Shown piece after piece: positions 43,530-54,859 of a DNA stretch of 64,000 bases. How positions within the stretch are numbered: the first letter of the stretch is position 1; every line of letters starts with the position of its first letter. The translations under genes were made by a program, and so were the position numbers. Source of the stretch: Raffaelea ambrosiae (Eukaryota; Ascomycota; Sordariomycetes; Ophiostomatales; Ophiostomataceae); assembly GCA_002778195.1 (NCBI GenBank), contig PCDI01000018.1, positions 259,283 to 323,282 on the forward strand, given 5' to 3'. The notes under the pieces are model-generated. The model worked only from the letters and a program-made list of their open reading frames with translations, was not told the origin of the DNA and searched no databases.

Positions 43530-45075
43530 ATGAGACGCCTCACTCGACCCAGTTCTCTCCCTCCTCCCTCCTCGCTCCGGCTCTTCTCTTCTCCTCCTCC
43601 CCCTGCTTCCGCCTCCGCTTCCTATCGTGCCGGTGCCCATGCCGCAGGGCGCCTGTGCGCCGCACCCCTCGCCCACGCCTACTCCAGCCAACATGGCACA
43701 ACATCCTACCGTCGGCCACAAGAAGAGCCAGCACACCCACCACCCAGTCCGTCGCGCGATGCCATAGCACGTCAGCTGCGGTGGTCGTCTGCCACGGCCG
43801 TCGTGAAGCGGCCGCGGACGGCCATCTTCTTTCCAGGTAAGCCGGGCGAAGGGAACCAGGCCAGGGATCCAGGGCAGGGATCCAGGACAGGGAACCGGGC
43901 CAAGACCCGGTCTCGACACTCTCTGTCTCGACACTCTCTGCTAACGCACGTGTACAGGCCAGGGAGTCCAAAAAGTCGGCATGCTCACACCATGGCTTGA
44001 GGCCTTCCCCATAACCGGCCGCGAGATTGTGCAGGAGATCGATCACTACATGGGCTACAAACTCTCGGATGTGATCCAGAATGGACCCGGCAAAGTGCTC
44101 ACAGAAACGCCCAACGCCCAACCTGCCATCATGGCAACGTCGATTTTCATTCTGCGGATCCTCGAGCGCGAGTTTGGCTTCCGCGTGGCCGACCGCGCCG
44201 ACGTGACGCTAGGCCACTCGCTGGGCGAGTTCGCTGCGCTCGTCGCCGGCGGCTACATCCAATTTGAAGACAGTCTGTACCTGGTGCGGCGGCGGGCGGA
44301 GGTGTTTGCCGAGTCGACGCGCATTGCGCGTGAGGAGCACGGCGGCGAGTATGGCATGGTGGCGGTGGTGACCGAGCCCGAGTACCTGGCGCCGCTGATC
44401 GAGGGCATCACCCGGGTGCTGGGCTACGCGAAAGCGGGCGGAGACAGGCTGACCGACCTGCCCATTTCGGCCATCCTGGGTGCCGACGACCACCCGCCCC
44501 CCTCGGAGCAGGTGCTCATTGCCAACATCAATAGCAAGAACCAGATCGTGCTGAGCGGCAACATTGAGCGCATCAAGGCGCTCATGAGCCAAGTGCGCCT
44601 GTTCCTGGGCCATGACCCGCGCGCCGTGCGCCTCAATAGCGACAGCCCCTTCCACAGCCCCATTATGCGGCCCGCCGTGGCCGAGATGCGGCGGCTGCTG
44701 GCCGGCAAGAGCCGCGTGCCCGGCCGCGAATCACAAGACATTGTCGCATTCCCGGGCAGCCTGCCGTGCATCAGCAACGTGTCGGCGCGACCGTTTGGCA
44801 GCCGGGACGAGCTGAAAGACCTGCTGGCACGGCAGGCCGAGGAGACGGTGAACTGGTGGGGCAGCATCCGGTACCTGGACCAGGAGGAGAAGGTGCGGCG
44901 GTGGGTGGGCATTGGGCCGGGCAAGGTCGGGCGCAACCTGGTGGGCAAGGAGGTGGGCATGCGCGGCAAGGATGTGGTGAAAGGAGGCGGCGTCTGGGCG
45001 ATCACGGACCCCTCTGAGATCGAGGAGGTGCTGCGTGGTCTGGACGAGACCGAGATGGCAGTCGACGAGGAGTAA
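43530..45075 (+). CDS. MCT1: Malonyl-CoA:acyl-carrier-protein transacylase, mitochondrial
   Basis: Exons 43530-43836 and 43958-45075 give 474 residues. The start is the first in-frame ATG that opens a basic, acid-free presequence (MRRLTRPSSLPPPSSLRLF), typical of mitochondrial import. The catalytic domain begins AIFFPGQGVQKVGML, split by the intron inside the Gly codon. The active-site serine lies in GHSLGEFAALVAGG and the paired histidine in DSPFHSPIM; LVRRRAEVF carries the conserved Arg. It loads malonyl groups on ACP for mitochondrial type II fatty-acid synthesis, which feeds lipoic acid. The C-terminus is about 20 residues longer than usual and ends acidic. Confidence 0.93.
43855..43946 (+). 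repeat. Short tandem repeats inside the MCT1 intron
   Basis: CCAGGGATCCAGGGCAGGG-type units repeat three to four times, then CTCGACACTCTCTGT is duplicated just before the branch site. The repeats lengthen an otherwise standard intron. Confidence 0.65.
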
Positions 45076-45734
45076 CAAGGAGCAACGAGGAGTTACAGAG
45101 AGCGATCAAGGGGGCGTGCATTGGATGAAGCAACTGGGCTTCCGCGGAAATCATGAAATAAGGACCAGATCGACTCCAGGACCATTATGAGGAGGGCAAA
45201 CAGCGATTTATGATGCTCTTTATTTTTCAAGGCAAGGATTTGTTTAGAGTTTTATGTGTACATGATGTGCAAAATAGCTTGCGTCACTACAGTCATTTTA
45301 ATTTGTACAAAAGTCAAGGAATAGTAAGGATCATCAGCTTTAGAGGAACGAAGAATTGTGAGAAAAAAAAAGAGAAAAAAAAAAAAAACTTAGATCAGGT
45401 CGGAAGCATGAGTCGAAGAGGCTCAACCGCTAAAATGCAACCGTTGTAGTGAGCCTTGCCTGCCGTGTGTGGTGGAGATGAGCACTGGGGGGGACCTCTG
45501 ATACGACAGCCGCATATTTTCCCATTCTGCCTTTTTATGGGCTGCAACACAACTTCCAACCACTACCACAACCGACACCACCACCACCTCCCACGATCTC
45601 CGGAAAGATTCTTCCACGCGAACTGGTCCCGCGCCGGAGATTTTTTTCCTCTTTTTCCCTCTGCGTCTCTGCCCTTTCCATTGTCTTGGCGCTTCGCTCT
45701 CCGGGTGTTCCAATCTTGGCGCATATCATACGCC
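45076..45734. other. Intergenic, MCT1 to NOSIP-like gene
   Basis: 659 bases; A-rich runs near 45362-45388, then a CT-rich leader. No gene seen. Confidence 0.45.
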
Positions 45735-47165
45735 ATGTCTCATAGTATGTCAAGCTGCCAACCCCAGAGCTTCCAAGCTGTTCCGAGCTTCCCAGTTCCA
45801 TTTCAGCTTCTTCTCTCTCTCCCTCTCTCTCTCTGGTGCTTTTGACACGCTCACTCACTGACTGCTACTCCTTCCCTTCCTCCCCATCCAGGTAAAAGAA
45901 ACACCAGCCGCGCTGTCTTCACGTCGTACGAACGCTCCCTTGCCAAAGCCAACTGGACTGTCTCGAAAGCCCGCCTCACCCGCGACTCTTTCCTGCCCTT
46001 TGCCTCGTGCGCCCTCTGTCTCGAAATCGCCGACGATCCTGTCGCCTGCCCGGCCGGCGACATCTTTTGTCGCGAGTGCGCCCTCAACAACATCTTGGCC
46101 CAGAAGAAGGAGGCCCGTCGACTCGAGAAGCGTCGCGAGCAGGAAGAGCGCGAGCAGGCCGCCCAGCGCAGCCGCGAGGATGCCGAGGCGCAGGCGTGGG
46201 CCGTGCAGGAGTTTGAGCTGGTGCAGGCTGGCCTGGAGGGTGGGCGGGGCGGCAAGGTGAAGCAAGTGGCGCCATCGCTGCAGGCGGCGTCCTCCCCAGC
46301 GAGCTCGACGACCGCAGTCGTCCCAGCGGTACCAGCAGCGTTGTCGCCACCATTGTCCGGCGAGACCACGGCCGAAGCGCCGTCTTCCAAGAAGCGGAAG
46401 TTTGCCCTCGACGACGACGAGCTGCTGCGCATTGCCGACGCGGACCGGGCCAAGGCACGACGAGCCATTGCGGCGGAGCGCACCGCTGCCCAAGAGGCCA
46501 TTGCGCTGCCGTCGTTCTGGGCGCCTTCTGTGACGCCGTCGTCCAACAGCAAGGACCTGATCAAGAAGGAGGAGAACACACCTGCCAAGGAAGCCGTGCC
46601 CCCTCCTCACAGCCGAGATCCCACCTGCCCGGCCTCGCAGGACAGCAGGCATCCGCACACCTACTCCCTCCACACCCTCGTGGCGGTGCACTTTTCCATG
46701 GACACCAGCGAGCCGCCGCACCGCGTGTGCCCGGCATGTTCCAAGACCCTGTCGAACGCTTCCAAGGCCATACTGGCCAAGCCATGCGGCCATGTGCTGT
46801 GTCGCAGCTGTGTGCACCAGTTTGTGAAGCCGTTGGCAGGAGGCATCAGCGGAAGCGGGAGCAGCAGGAGCAGCGGGAGCAGCAACGGCAATGGGGCCGT
46901 GCTGTTCGACCCGCATGCGCCGCCAGGGACGACCGGACACGTGCGGTGCTACGTGTGCGAGGCCGACCTGGAGGAAGGCGGCGAGGAGAGAGACGCGGCG
47001 GACAAGAAGAGCAGCAGCAAAAAAGACAAGAAGGACAAGAAAGACAAGAAAGACAGAAAGTCCAAGGTCAAGCCGGGGCTGGTCGAGCTGCGGACCGAGG
47101 GGACGGGGTTCTCGGCTGGTGGTGCAAGCGAGGTCAAGAAGAACGCGGTGGCGTTCCAATGTTAG
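45735..47165 (+). CDS. NOSIP-type RING/zinc-finger protein
   Basis: A ten-base first exon (45735-45744) and exon 45892-47165 give 427 residues. The N-terminus HSKRNTSRAVFTSYERS is the zf-NOSIP signature. It is followed by a RING-like half-site CALCLEIADDPVACPAGDIFCREC and, near residue 300, a second one (CPACSKTLSNASKAILAKPCGHVLCRSC). Between them lie a Glu/Arg/Gln-rich coil and Ser/Pro-rich linkers; a KDKKDKKDKKDRK run precedes the end. NOSIP relatives act as nuclear E3 ubiquitin ligases and co-purify with spliceosomes. The paired RING-like sites at both ends match the family layout. Confidence 0.85.
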
Positions 47166-48007
47166 CGACTGCAAAGACAGAGGAGTTGGGAGTTCGAAGC
47201 GAGGGAAAAAAAAATAAAAAGTATGGATTCCGGCATTGGCAGGCCGTTACCGATATACCCACAAGGGCCCGCCGAGAGACTGGTTGTTCTGTCCTGAACA
47301 GTGCGCCAGCCTTGCCATCACGAGATATGTGACTGGGCCAGACGGCTTCATGATGCCATAGAACGGCCAAGCCACCAAGGTCTCGTTAAACCGGCGGTTA
47401 TAGCATAGTTATACCAGTGGACAATGGCCCACATTTGGGAGACCACAACAAGGCCGTGAACAACAACAACTGTCTGGAGCCTCTGGCGTTCTAGGCGATA
47501 ATATGCAACCGCAAAGAAAAGAACATTGACAAATGGCATTGTTATTTTTTATATGCAAAAAGACACGCGAATTAGCCATGTGGTATCCCATACAAGCTAG
47601 CTATACACAAAGAAACCCCATAAAAAAAGGCCATACAGCCAAAGTCGAGGGATGGTAAAAATGAGAAGATAAATCAAAAGTAACCCAAAAAAGACGTTGC
47701 CCAAAAAAACATAAAACTCCCTTGCCCACTGTTTGCTGCCTTCCTAGTTTGCCATATGCCCTGTATTTTGAAAAAGAAGAGAAACAGAACGCCAGCCCAG
47801 CGCCGTCCCGGGTATTTTTTCCCCCTTTTGCAAACACCCACCTGTTGTCCTACCGCACCCAACATCACCAAACTCGAGCCAGCAACTTCTGTTGTCGGGT
47901 TTCCCTTTTTCAAAAACAAAATGTGAACCACACTCCTGCCACTCCTGCTGTCTGCGTCTACGGGGTATACAAGGAACACGAGTCATTCGCTGTGCTTGGG
48001 CCAAGGC
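47166..48007. other. Convergent intergenic region
   Basis: 842 bases between the ends of the NOSIP-like and SGF73 genes; A- and T-rich. No gene recognised. Confidence 0.45.
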
Positions 48008-49793
48008 TTATGCGCGGCCGGCAACCGGCACACTGGCCCGCTGTGCGGATGGACTTGTGTGGTTGCGCATGGCATTGCCACCACCAGACGCATTTCTTCC
48101 CATCGTCGCCGACGCCGACCCTGGCGACGACAGCGACGGTGTAACGGGCAGTGGCACGGGAGTGACAGACGGCACACCGGGCGTCGCGCTTGCTGCTGTG
48201 GTCGATGCTGCAGTAGCTGATGCCGGCACAGCCGGCGGCATCATCATCGTGTCTGGCTCGCCCACAGCGTCTTCGCTGTCCAGCAGTCCCGGGTGGCCAT
48301 CGGGCAGTTTTTGCGCGCCATAGCCGACAACGCTGAAGATGTTGAGGCGCCCGCCGTTGGTTGCCATACTCAGCTGCTCGAACAGTCTCTTGCGTTGGTA
48401 TTCGCGGCGGATCGGCTCAAAACTGCGCTCCGGCACCACGGGCCGTGGCCGCCAGTTGGCCAGCGCGTTCATGACTGCGGCCGACTCCTCGTCCGAGTTG
48501 ACGGCTGCCCCGTTGGCATCATCCTCTTCCTCAACCGGCGCCGAAGCGTCGATGGCAGCCTCTAGAAAGGGGGACGGGGGACCGTTAATATGGGAACAGC
48601 ATGACGACAGAATACTGTAGACGCAGCGCTGGAGAGGGGTGGGGGGGCTTACTCTGCTGTTTTGCTTGGTTTTTCTTCTGATAGGCAGCCAAGAGCATGT
48701 CGTAAGGCAGCGATCGGCCGGGCACAGCACGCTTAGCTCCCATGCTGTGGCTTTTGCACGTGAGCGAGCGAGCGCATGGCTGGCCGTTGGGCAGGATGAC
48801 GCCGCACTGCCGCTCCACGTCCACAGGGCCCTTTGGCTTGGCCGTCTTGGGCTTCGCTTCTTCCTTCTTCTTCTTCTTGGGCGCTGCTTTTTCTAACTCG
48901 GCATCGGCCTTGCGCTTCTTGTTCGTGCTTTTGCTGTCGGCATCGGCACCCGCAGCAGCAGCAGCGCCTCCCTTTTTGTTCGCACCGGCGCCTCCCTTTT
49001 TAGAGGCGGCGCCCTTGTTCGGCGTGCTCGAAGCTCCGCCCTTTTTGTTGCTATCGGCCGGGGCGTCATCACTGTCGCTGGAGTCGTCGTCCTTGCCGTC
49101 GCCGCCGCCCTCGGCCTTGCGTGCGGCCTCCTCTTCTTCGCGTGCCTGCTTCTCGCGCGCCCGTTCGCGCGCCTCCTTGGCCTCTTTCTTGCGCTGCGCT
49201 TTCTCCTTTTTAAGCTTCAGGCAGGCCGCGATGTGCTGCTTCGCTGCTGTGCTGAGAACGCTTTTTTTGCAGTGCTTGCACATCTGCAAATCTGGCGCAT
49301 CCTCGAGTGGCCGACCTGTGGCAAAGGTCTCGCGTGCGGTCTCGTCGAGCTGATTAACCACGGGACTGGGCGATGGTGCGGGAACGTTGCTAGCCTTGGA
49401 GGTTTTCTTCTTATCCTCTGTAGAAAGATGTTAGAGAGAGTGAGAGAAGAAAAACCCTCCCAAGAAGTCAAAGAACGGAACAAGAAAAAAAAGACAACGG
49501 CAGCGCAAAAAGCAAAGCTGCACAGAGAGGTGCAGGAACATACGGTCCACAAATGTGCCCTCTTTCCAGTTCCCAGGCTGCTTATGCTTGGGAGGTGGCT
49601 TCTTAAGTTTGATGATGCCGTTAGGCTTGGAGACCGCTCCTTCTTTGCCGTCCTTCTTCGAGGCAACCTTGATCGTCGTGCCCTCCTCGTCATGCTTGCT
49701 GTGTTTGGGTGTGGCCGAGGCCGCCTTCTTCCCGGAAGCAGGCGTAGCCTGCGCCGCTGGCGAAGAGGATGGGCCTTTTCGTGCATCCGTCAT
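48008..49793 (-). CDS. SGF73: SAGA deubiquitination-module subunit, ataxin-7 type
   Basis: Exons 49793-49544, 49417-48653 and 48561-48008 give 522 residues. The SCA7 domain is clear: [24 protein letters not shown], followed by [14 protein letters not shown]. An N-terminal zinc-knuckle-like site [20 protein letters not shown] matches the Sgf73 region that anchors the Ubp8 deubiquitinase. Between them is a highly charged Lys/Glu/Ala-rich linker with GGA and KKGG repeats. Sgf73 links the deubiquitinating module to the SAGA histone acetyltransferase complex in the nucleus. The Ala/Thr/Pro-rich tail is not conserved in yeast. Confidence 0.9.
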
Positions 49794-50405
49794 GTTTGCC
49801 GGCCGAGTGAGCGACGCGCAAGCCGAGCAACGGGTGTCCGGGTTATATCGTTAGGGGGGAGGAGGGGGGGAGAAGAAATATTGGCAGGCGGGTCGCGGAG
49901 GTGGCGGCGGCAATGACGACTGCGTCGTCGGCACGAATAAAAATTGGTGCTGTGCGGAGCCGCCGTGAACGGACAGGCCGCTGGTGGGGATAAGAGGTGT
50001 GCTTCGGAAGATGCTGCTGTTTGTCGCGACGACACGCTCGGTGTGCTGTCTGATTTGATATTGCGGCTCCCAGTTGTCGCTATCAAGTGTCACTTGACAA
50101 GTCGTCCGGTCCTTATCGCCATAGCGCCACAAATTTGTTTTCACGTGACGGGTAAAATGCGCACCGCCACATCAAATGAAGAATCACAAATCTCGTCGAT
50201 GCATTCGCATAAGTTCTCTAATACAAACATATCATATTTGTAAATAGCCATGAATGTCACAATAAAGCCACCTTTCCAGTGTGGCCCGTCTCTCCACCGC
50301 CATACCAGGGCCGTCCCTGCACAACCCCACACCCTGCTCAGAGCCAATTGTCGAGCAAGTGACCTTACGGCCTAAATCGACGAAGACGCTGGTTCGGCTC
50401 CCCAA
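49794..50405. other. Promoter region of SGF73
   Basis: 612 bases upstream of SGF73, reaching the end of the phosphoesterase relic. No gene seen. Confidence 0.45.
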
Positions 50406-51188
50406 TCAATTCTTCCCTGATTCTATGGTGTTTATAGTCTTGTCATCTCTGAAACGGGCAATGGTGGCGTGGCTGGATGTGGTGAAGTGACGAGACGCGG
50501 CCAGGACGCCGTGCCTGACGCAGATGGCAGCCTAGCCGCGACGGAGGTGCAGGCAAGTATAGCTCACGGTGTTGACGGGGACAAAGGTCACGGACATGGT
50601 GCTGTCATTGTAAGTCAGCTGTGGCACACCCAGCGTGGCAGGGTGATCGGCGACACAGTCGGCCAGCTCGTCGAAGTACGGCTGCATCTTGTCCACACAT
50701 GCTTGCATTGCAGGTTTTCTGGCGTTTTCGAGCGAATGATCTCAAGCACCGTGATGTGGAGTGCCGGGTCTGGGTGAGACCATATTCCTATCGTTAGAAA
50801 GGTGGTCAGAACAACTGTTCAGAGGCCGATGGGAAATCTCAGGGACGCCTCAGGGAAGCTTCAGGGCTACATACCTGGCGCAAGAGTTTGCAGTTCCTGC
50901 CTAGCAAACTTGACCAGATCAATGACCTGCTTGGAGGCTATTTCTCGGATCGACAAAGCCGTCATCTATGAGCAATCTCTGGAGAAGGGTATCCACATTT
51001 ACGCCCGAGAATTCGGCGCCGAGGAACTGTTGTTGGGCGGCCGTATTTCTCTTCTGGCGCTCTTTCTCGCAACGGTCTTGGATCAACACCGGGTCAGCAC
51101 GTGCATCCTGTACAAAGCCATCAAACATGCTAATGAAGCCCGTGGTGGGTCGGGGGCCGTGGACGAATGGAACATAACTAGATGGCAT
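50406..51188 (-). pseudogene. Decayed 2H-phosphoesterase-like gene
   Basis: Reading minus from the ATG at 51188 gives PFVHGPRPTTGFISMFDGF, then AAQQQFLGAEFSGVNVDTLL and DDGFVDPRN, followed by a break. Other frames continue IDLVKFARQELQTLAPG, an intact-looking intron (50874-50788), and DPALHITVLEIIRSKTPE; then another frame has MQPYFDELADCVADHP and SMSVTF-like text, and finally HATIARFRDD. The order fits fungal two-histidine phosphoesterase-like proteins, and both HxT motifs (HIT and HAT) survive. At least three lesions are seen: a deletion/frameshift near 50925, a frameshift near 50710 and an in-frame TAG at 50534-50532. Family assignment is from memory of conserved motifs. Confidence 0.55.
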
Positions 51189-52149
51189 CTTGGATCTCGA
51201 ATTCTTCAGCACGGGCAGTGATATCTGCGTGACATCATCTGGGCTGTTTCACCGCGTGAAGAGCTAGCTCTGGTGGGGCAAATGCCCAAATTCCGCTGCA
51301 AAAGTCCACTGTTTGCCGAACCTTAAGGCGCATATGTCCCTGGGGGCCAGCTGAAGCAGTTTGGGCACAGAATGTTCATGGCTGAAATCATGGCTTTCTT
51401 GGTAGACTGGGCAGATGGGCCAATTCAAAGGGACGAGTTGCGCTGAGCGACAGCTGAGTTCTCACTATTGACTTGCAAGTTCACTGGAGTTTTGAACTGC
51501 TGCGGGGTTCACAACCAACTCGCTCACCGTTAATTAGACTGGCCTCGGCCCCATAACTATCGAACCGCTTCTGCACCTCATTCCTGTCCGGGCATGTGCA
51601 TAATGCAATCAGGTTAATCAGGAATATCGCCCCGTTTCTACAGCTCGAAATGGAGCGATGCAGGCAGCCGCAGTCCGGAAGCTAGACCCCCCTGCCACGA
51701 ACGATAATGGGCACCCCCTCTCGGCGGCATCCACGATACGTACAGGGTTGCAACCCTTCCCGTTTCGAGGAACGTGTGAAAGTACGAGTACGGTTACATG
51801 GGCATAGCCAGCCACGGGACGATGCATTGAAATTCTCTGTGTCTTGGTCGAATCCCATTGTTTGGGCTAGCGAGTTTGGGGAAGGCTGCAGTGAAGTTGC
51901 ATTCGTTGTTTTATTGTTCTTGGCTGTTCTCCATTGTTCGTTGTTCATTGTCCATTGGCCATTCTCCATTGTCCACTGTTCACTGTTCGTTGCTCGTTGC
52001 TCGTTGCTCGTTACTTCGTCCCCCTCCCCGCGTTTGTTCTGCTTGCTCTGAGTTTTCCCCTGTGTTATGTGTATCGTTTGTTAGCCCGGACACACGCTCC
52101 GTCCCTTTGGCATCGTTGTCCCACCCTCCCTCGGGTCCTTATCTGCCCA
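51189..52149. other. Promoter region of the steroid dehydrogenase-like gene
   Basis: 961 bases with no gene recognised. The last 240 bases contain the degenerate heptamer repeat (51914-52012) and a CT-rich leader. Confidence 0.45.
51914..52012 (+). repeat. Degenerate tandem repeat of a TTGTTC/CATTGTC-like unit
   Basis: About thirteen copies of a 7-8 bp unit (TTGTTC, CATTGTC, CACTGTT) end in three exact GTTGCTC units. It lies 140-235 bases before the start at 52150, within the likely promoter or leader. Confidence 0.7.
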
Positions 52150-54036
52150 ATGGTCCGCTCTTCGCTACTCCGCCGAACCGGGAGGGTCGCTCTCGGTGTC
52201 GCTGGCCTTGCCACAAGCGTCGGCGTCGTCTCCCGCGTCAACCGCTACAACCACCGCCTCAAGGACGACCCAGCCGCCGTGGCCGCGCGCCAACCTGTCG
52301 GCCCCGACGGCATTGTCCACACCGATGTGCTGATCATTGGCACCGGCGGTGCCGCGCTGACAGCGGCACTGCGGGCACAGAGCCTCGGGCTCAAGCCGCT
52401 CGTGGTGGAGAAGAGCAACAAGATTGGCGGGACGACGTGCTACTCTGGCTCGGGCTGCTGGATCCCGCGGTCGCACCTGTCCCTCGATGCCGACGACTCC
52501 CTCGAGAGTGCTCTCACGTATATGGAGCATATTGTGAACAAAGACGGCGACCCTGGGCCGGCGTCGACAAAGGTGCGCAAGCAGGCCTTTCTCGCGAACG
52601 GCCCGCGCATGGTCAAGTTTCTGGCCCAGCAGGGCTACCACTGGCGGAGCACCCCATACTACCCCGACTATTTTCAGAGCGCCCCCGGTGCGCGCCAGAC
52701 CGGCCGCTGCCTCGAGGCCGGCATGTTCGACGTCAGCCTGCTGGGCCCTGCTTGGCGGCCCATTCTGAACGTGGATCCGTTGCTGCCCTGGTCGATCCCG
52801 GTGTTCTCCGACGAATTATCCAGCCTGATGCGCATCGCCGTCGACTGGGACGGGCGCTGGACGGCGTTCAAAATGGTGGCGCTGCGGATGCTGCCCGGCC
52901 AGTTCACGGGCGGCGAGCCGGGCACGCTGGGCCGCAGCCTCGCAGGGCAGCTGGTGTACCTGAGCGTGCAGAAGGGGGTGCCGATCTGGCTGAAGAGTCC
53001 GATGAAGGAGCTCACGACGGACGAGAGTGGCAGAGTGACGGGGGCGGTGGTCGAGCACGACGGCCAGGAGGTGCATGTGTTGGCGCGGCGCGGCGTCGTG
53101 CTGGCGACCGGCGGCTTCTCGCGCAATGCAGAGATGCGGCAGCAGTACCAGCCGGGTGGGATCACGACGAAGTGGTCGTCGACGGCGCCCACGGACACGG
53201 GCGACGGCATCAAGGCGGCACAGAAGGTGGGCGCGGCCACGGCGCTCATGGACGCAGCCTGGTGGGGAGCCTCGATTCTGGACCCGGCGGCCGACAACAA
53301 GGCCATTTGGTGCATGACCGACCGGGCGCTGCCGCACTCGATCATCGTCGACAAGAGCGGCAACCGCTTTATCAACGAGGCCCAAAACTACAACCAGTAC
53401 GGGAACGACCTGTGGGCGCACGCGCAAAAGGCCGGCCCCGACTCGGTTCTGCCGGCCTATCTGATCCACGACCACACGTACCACAACCGCTACTTGCGGG
53501 CCAACCGGGTGGCTCCGCGGGTGCCGATTCCTGCTGCTGATCTGGACTCTGGGTTTGTCACGATGGCTGACACGCTGCCTGAGCTGGCGGCGAAGCTGGG
53601 CATCGACGCGGACGGGCTGGCCAAGACGGTGACCCGGTTCAACGGGTTCGTGGACGCGGGCAGGGACGACGACTTCCATCGGGGCGAGAGCAAGTACGAC
53701 AACTACCTGGGAGACCCGGCCTACGAGAAGAACAACAACCTGGGCAAGCTCGAAACGGGGCCCTACTACGCGTTCAAGCTGTGGCCCGGCGACTTGGGCA
53801 CCAAGGGCGGCGTGCTGACGGATGAGAAGTCACGGGCGCTGCGGGATGTCGGCCGCGGGAAGTACGAGGCGATCCCGGGCTTATACGTCATGGGCAACGC
53901 ATCGGCCAGTGTCATGGGGCGGACGTATGCAGGAGCCGGATCGACGCTGGGCCCGGCGCTGACGTTTGCGTTTATCGCGGTGACGGACATGGCACGGGAG
54001 GCGGGCGTGCCAGAGTCCGCGCTGGAGGTGGTGTAG
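52150..54036 (+). CDS. FAD-dependent 3-ketosteroid-delta1-dehydrogenase-like flavoprotein
   Basis: One exon codes for 628 residues. A hydrophobic segment (VALGVAGLATSVGVVSRV, about residues 13-30) near a basic start suggests membrane or organelle targeting. The FAD motif DVLIIGTGGAALTAAL is at about 59-74, then EKSNKIGGTT. The C-terminal part carries TGPYYAFKLWPGDLGTKGG, GLYVMGNASASVMG and RTYAGAGSTLGPALTF, the wording of bacterial KstD and related fumarate-reductase-type enzymes. KstD introduces the 1,2 double bond in ring A of 3-ketosteroids; other 3-oxo substrates are possible. Intronless and bacterial-like: an old transfer is conceivable but unproven. Confidence 0.85.
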   Translation: MVRSSLLRRTGRVALGVAGLATSVGVVSRVNRYNHRLKDDPAAVAARQPVGPDGIVHTDVLIIGTGGAALTAALRAQSLGLKPLVVEKSNKIGGTTCYSGSGCWIPRSHLSLDADDSLESALTYMEHIVNKDGDPGPASTKVRKQAFLANGPRMVKFLAQQGYHWRSTPYYPDYFQSAPGARQTGRCLEAGMFDVSLLGPAWRPILNVDPLLPWSIPVFSDELSSLMRIAVDWDGRWTAFKMVALRMLPGQFTGGEPGTLGRSLAGQLVYLSVQKGVPIWLKSPMKELTTDESGRVTGAVVEHDGQEVHVLARRGVVLATGGFSRNAEMRQQYQPGGITTKWSSTAPTDTGDGIKAAQKVGAATALMDAAWWGASILDPAADNKAIWCMTDRALPHSIIVDKSGNRFINEAQNYNQYGNDLWAHAQKAGPDSVLPAYLIHDHTYHNRYLRANRVAPRVPIPAADLDSGFVTMADTLPELAAKLGIDADGLAKTVTRFNGFVDAGRDDDFHRGESKYDNYLGDPAYEKNNNLGKLETGPYYAFKLWPGDLGTKGGVLTDEKSRALRDVGRGKYEAIPGLYVMGNASASVMGRTYAGAGSTLGPALTFAFIAVTDMAREAGVPESALEVV

Positions 54037-54179
54037 CAGGACATGGTATACCTGTTTTTTTTTTTTTTTTCTCGTTTTACAGTTTCTCTCGGAAGTTTTC
54101 CCTTTGTTTCGTCCTGTTGTCGCTTCCTCTCTTAGCCGCGGCCTTTCCTGGCTCTTCATTTTCCGTTTCGCTGCCATAT

Positions 54180-54859
54180 AGCTACGCGTTCTTGTTGAGC
54201 CACGCGAGCCACTGCTCCGTCGTCCACCCGGACGAGATCTCGTTGGCCACCACGCCGTCAAAGATCACCGTCGGGCTCACATGCACGCCCACCAGCCGGC
54301 CCATCTTGATGACGACCTTGAGGTCGTTGGTGATCTCGTTGCCAATGTTGACCGACCCGTCGCTCGCCACCACCGTCGGGATGGCCAGCTGCTTGTAGAT
54401 CGCGTCCGCGTCCACGGCGCCGTCGGTGCTCTGCGCCGCCAGCGCGGCCAGCCGCTTGTAGGTGGCGTTGCGGGTCTCGTTGACGACATGGACGTCCATG
54501 TAGGCCTGTTGGTCGGCAAACAGCGCCGCACTGAACTGCCAGAACAGCTCGGGCTTGCCGGCAGCGGCAGCCGCGCGCTGCACGGCCAGGCCGGCCTCGT
54601 GGACGAGCGTGCTGCTGGGGTGCCAGGGCTGCACCTGGTGGCGGAAGAGCACCTGCAGACGGCTGCCGGGGCCCTTGGGGTCCTTGCGCAGCTCCGGTGC
54701 CACCGTGTTCACAAACGTGTTGAACAGCTTGGCCGAAAAGGGGCAGACGTAGTCGAGGAAGAGCTCGAGCGTGTGCAGCGGCTCCGAGGATGCGGCATGG
54801 GCGCTGTTGAGGTCGGTAAAGACCAGGCGCTGGGCCTTGAACTTGGGAGCGAGAGCCAT
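54180..54859 (-). CDS. Thioredoxin-fold protein (DsbA-like)
   Basis: One exon, 226 codons including stop. The N-terminal strand LELFLDYVCPFSAKLFNTF is the DsbA-like start with CPFS in place of CxxC, so only one active-site Cys remains. VLFRHQVQPWHPSSTLVHEA and VSPTVIFDGVVANEISSGWT (with the cis-Pro as SPT) complete the fold. Fungal proteins of this type have no proven role; lack of the second cysteine points to a glutathione-linked or non-redox function. There is no signal peptide. It is convergent with the steroid dehydrogenase-like gene, 143 bases away. Confidence 0.8.

Noticed and set aside
52816..53679. Open frame of 287 codons on the minus strand
   Set aside because: Antisense to the steroid dehydrogenase-like gene, Arg/Val/His-rich, typical of GC-rich shadow frames.
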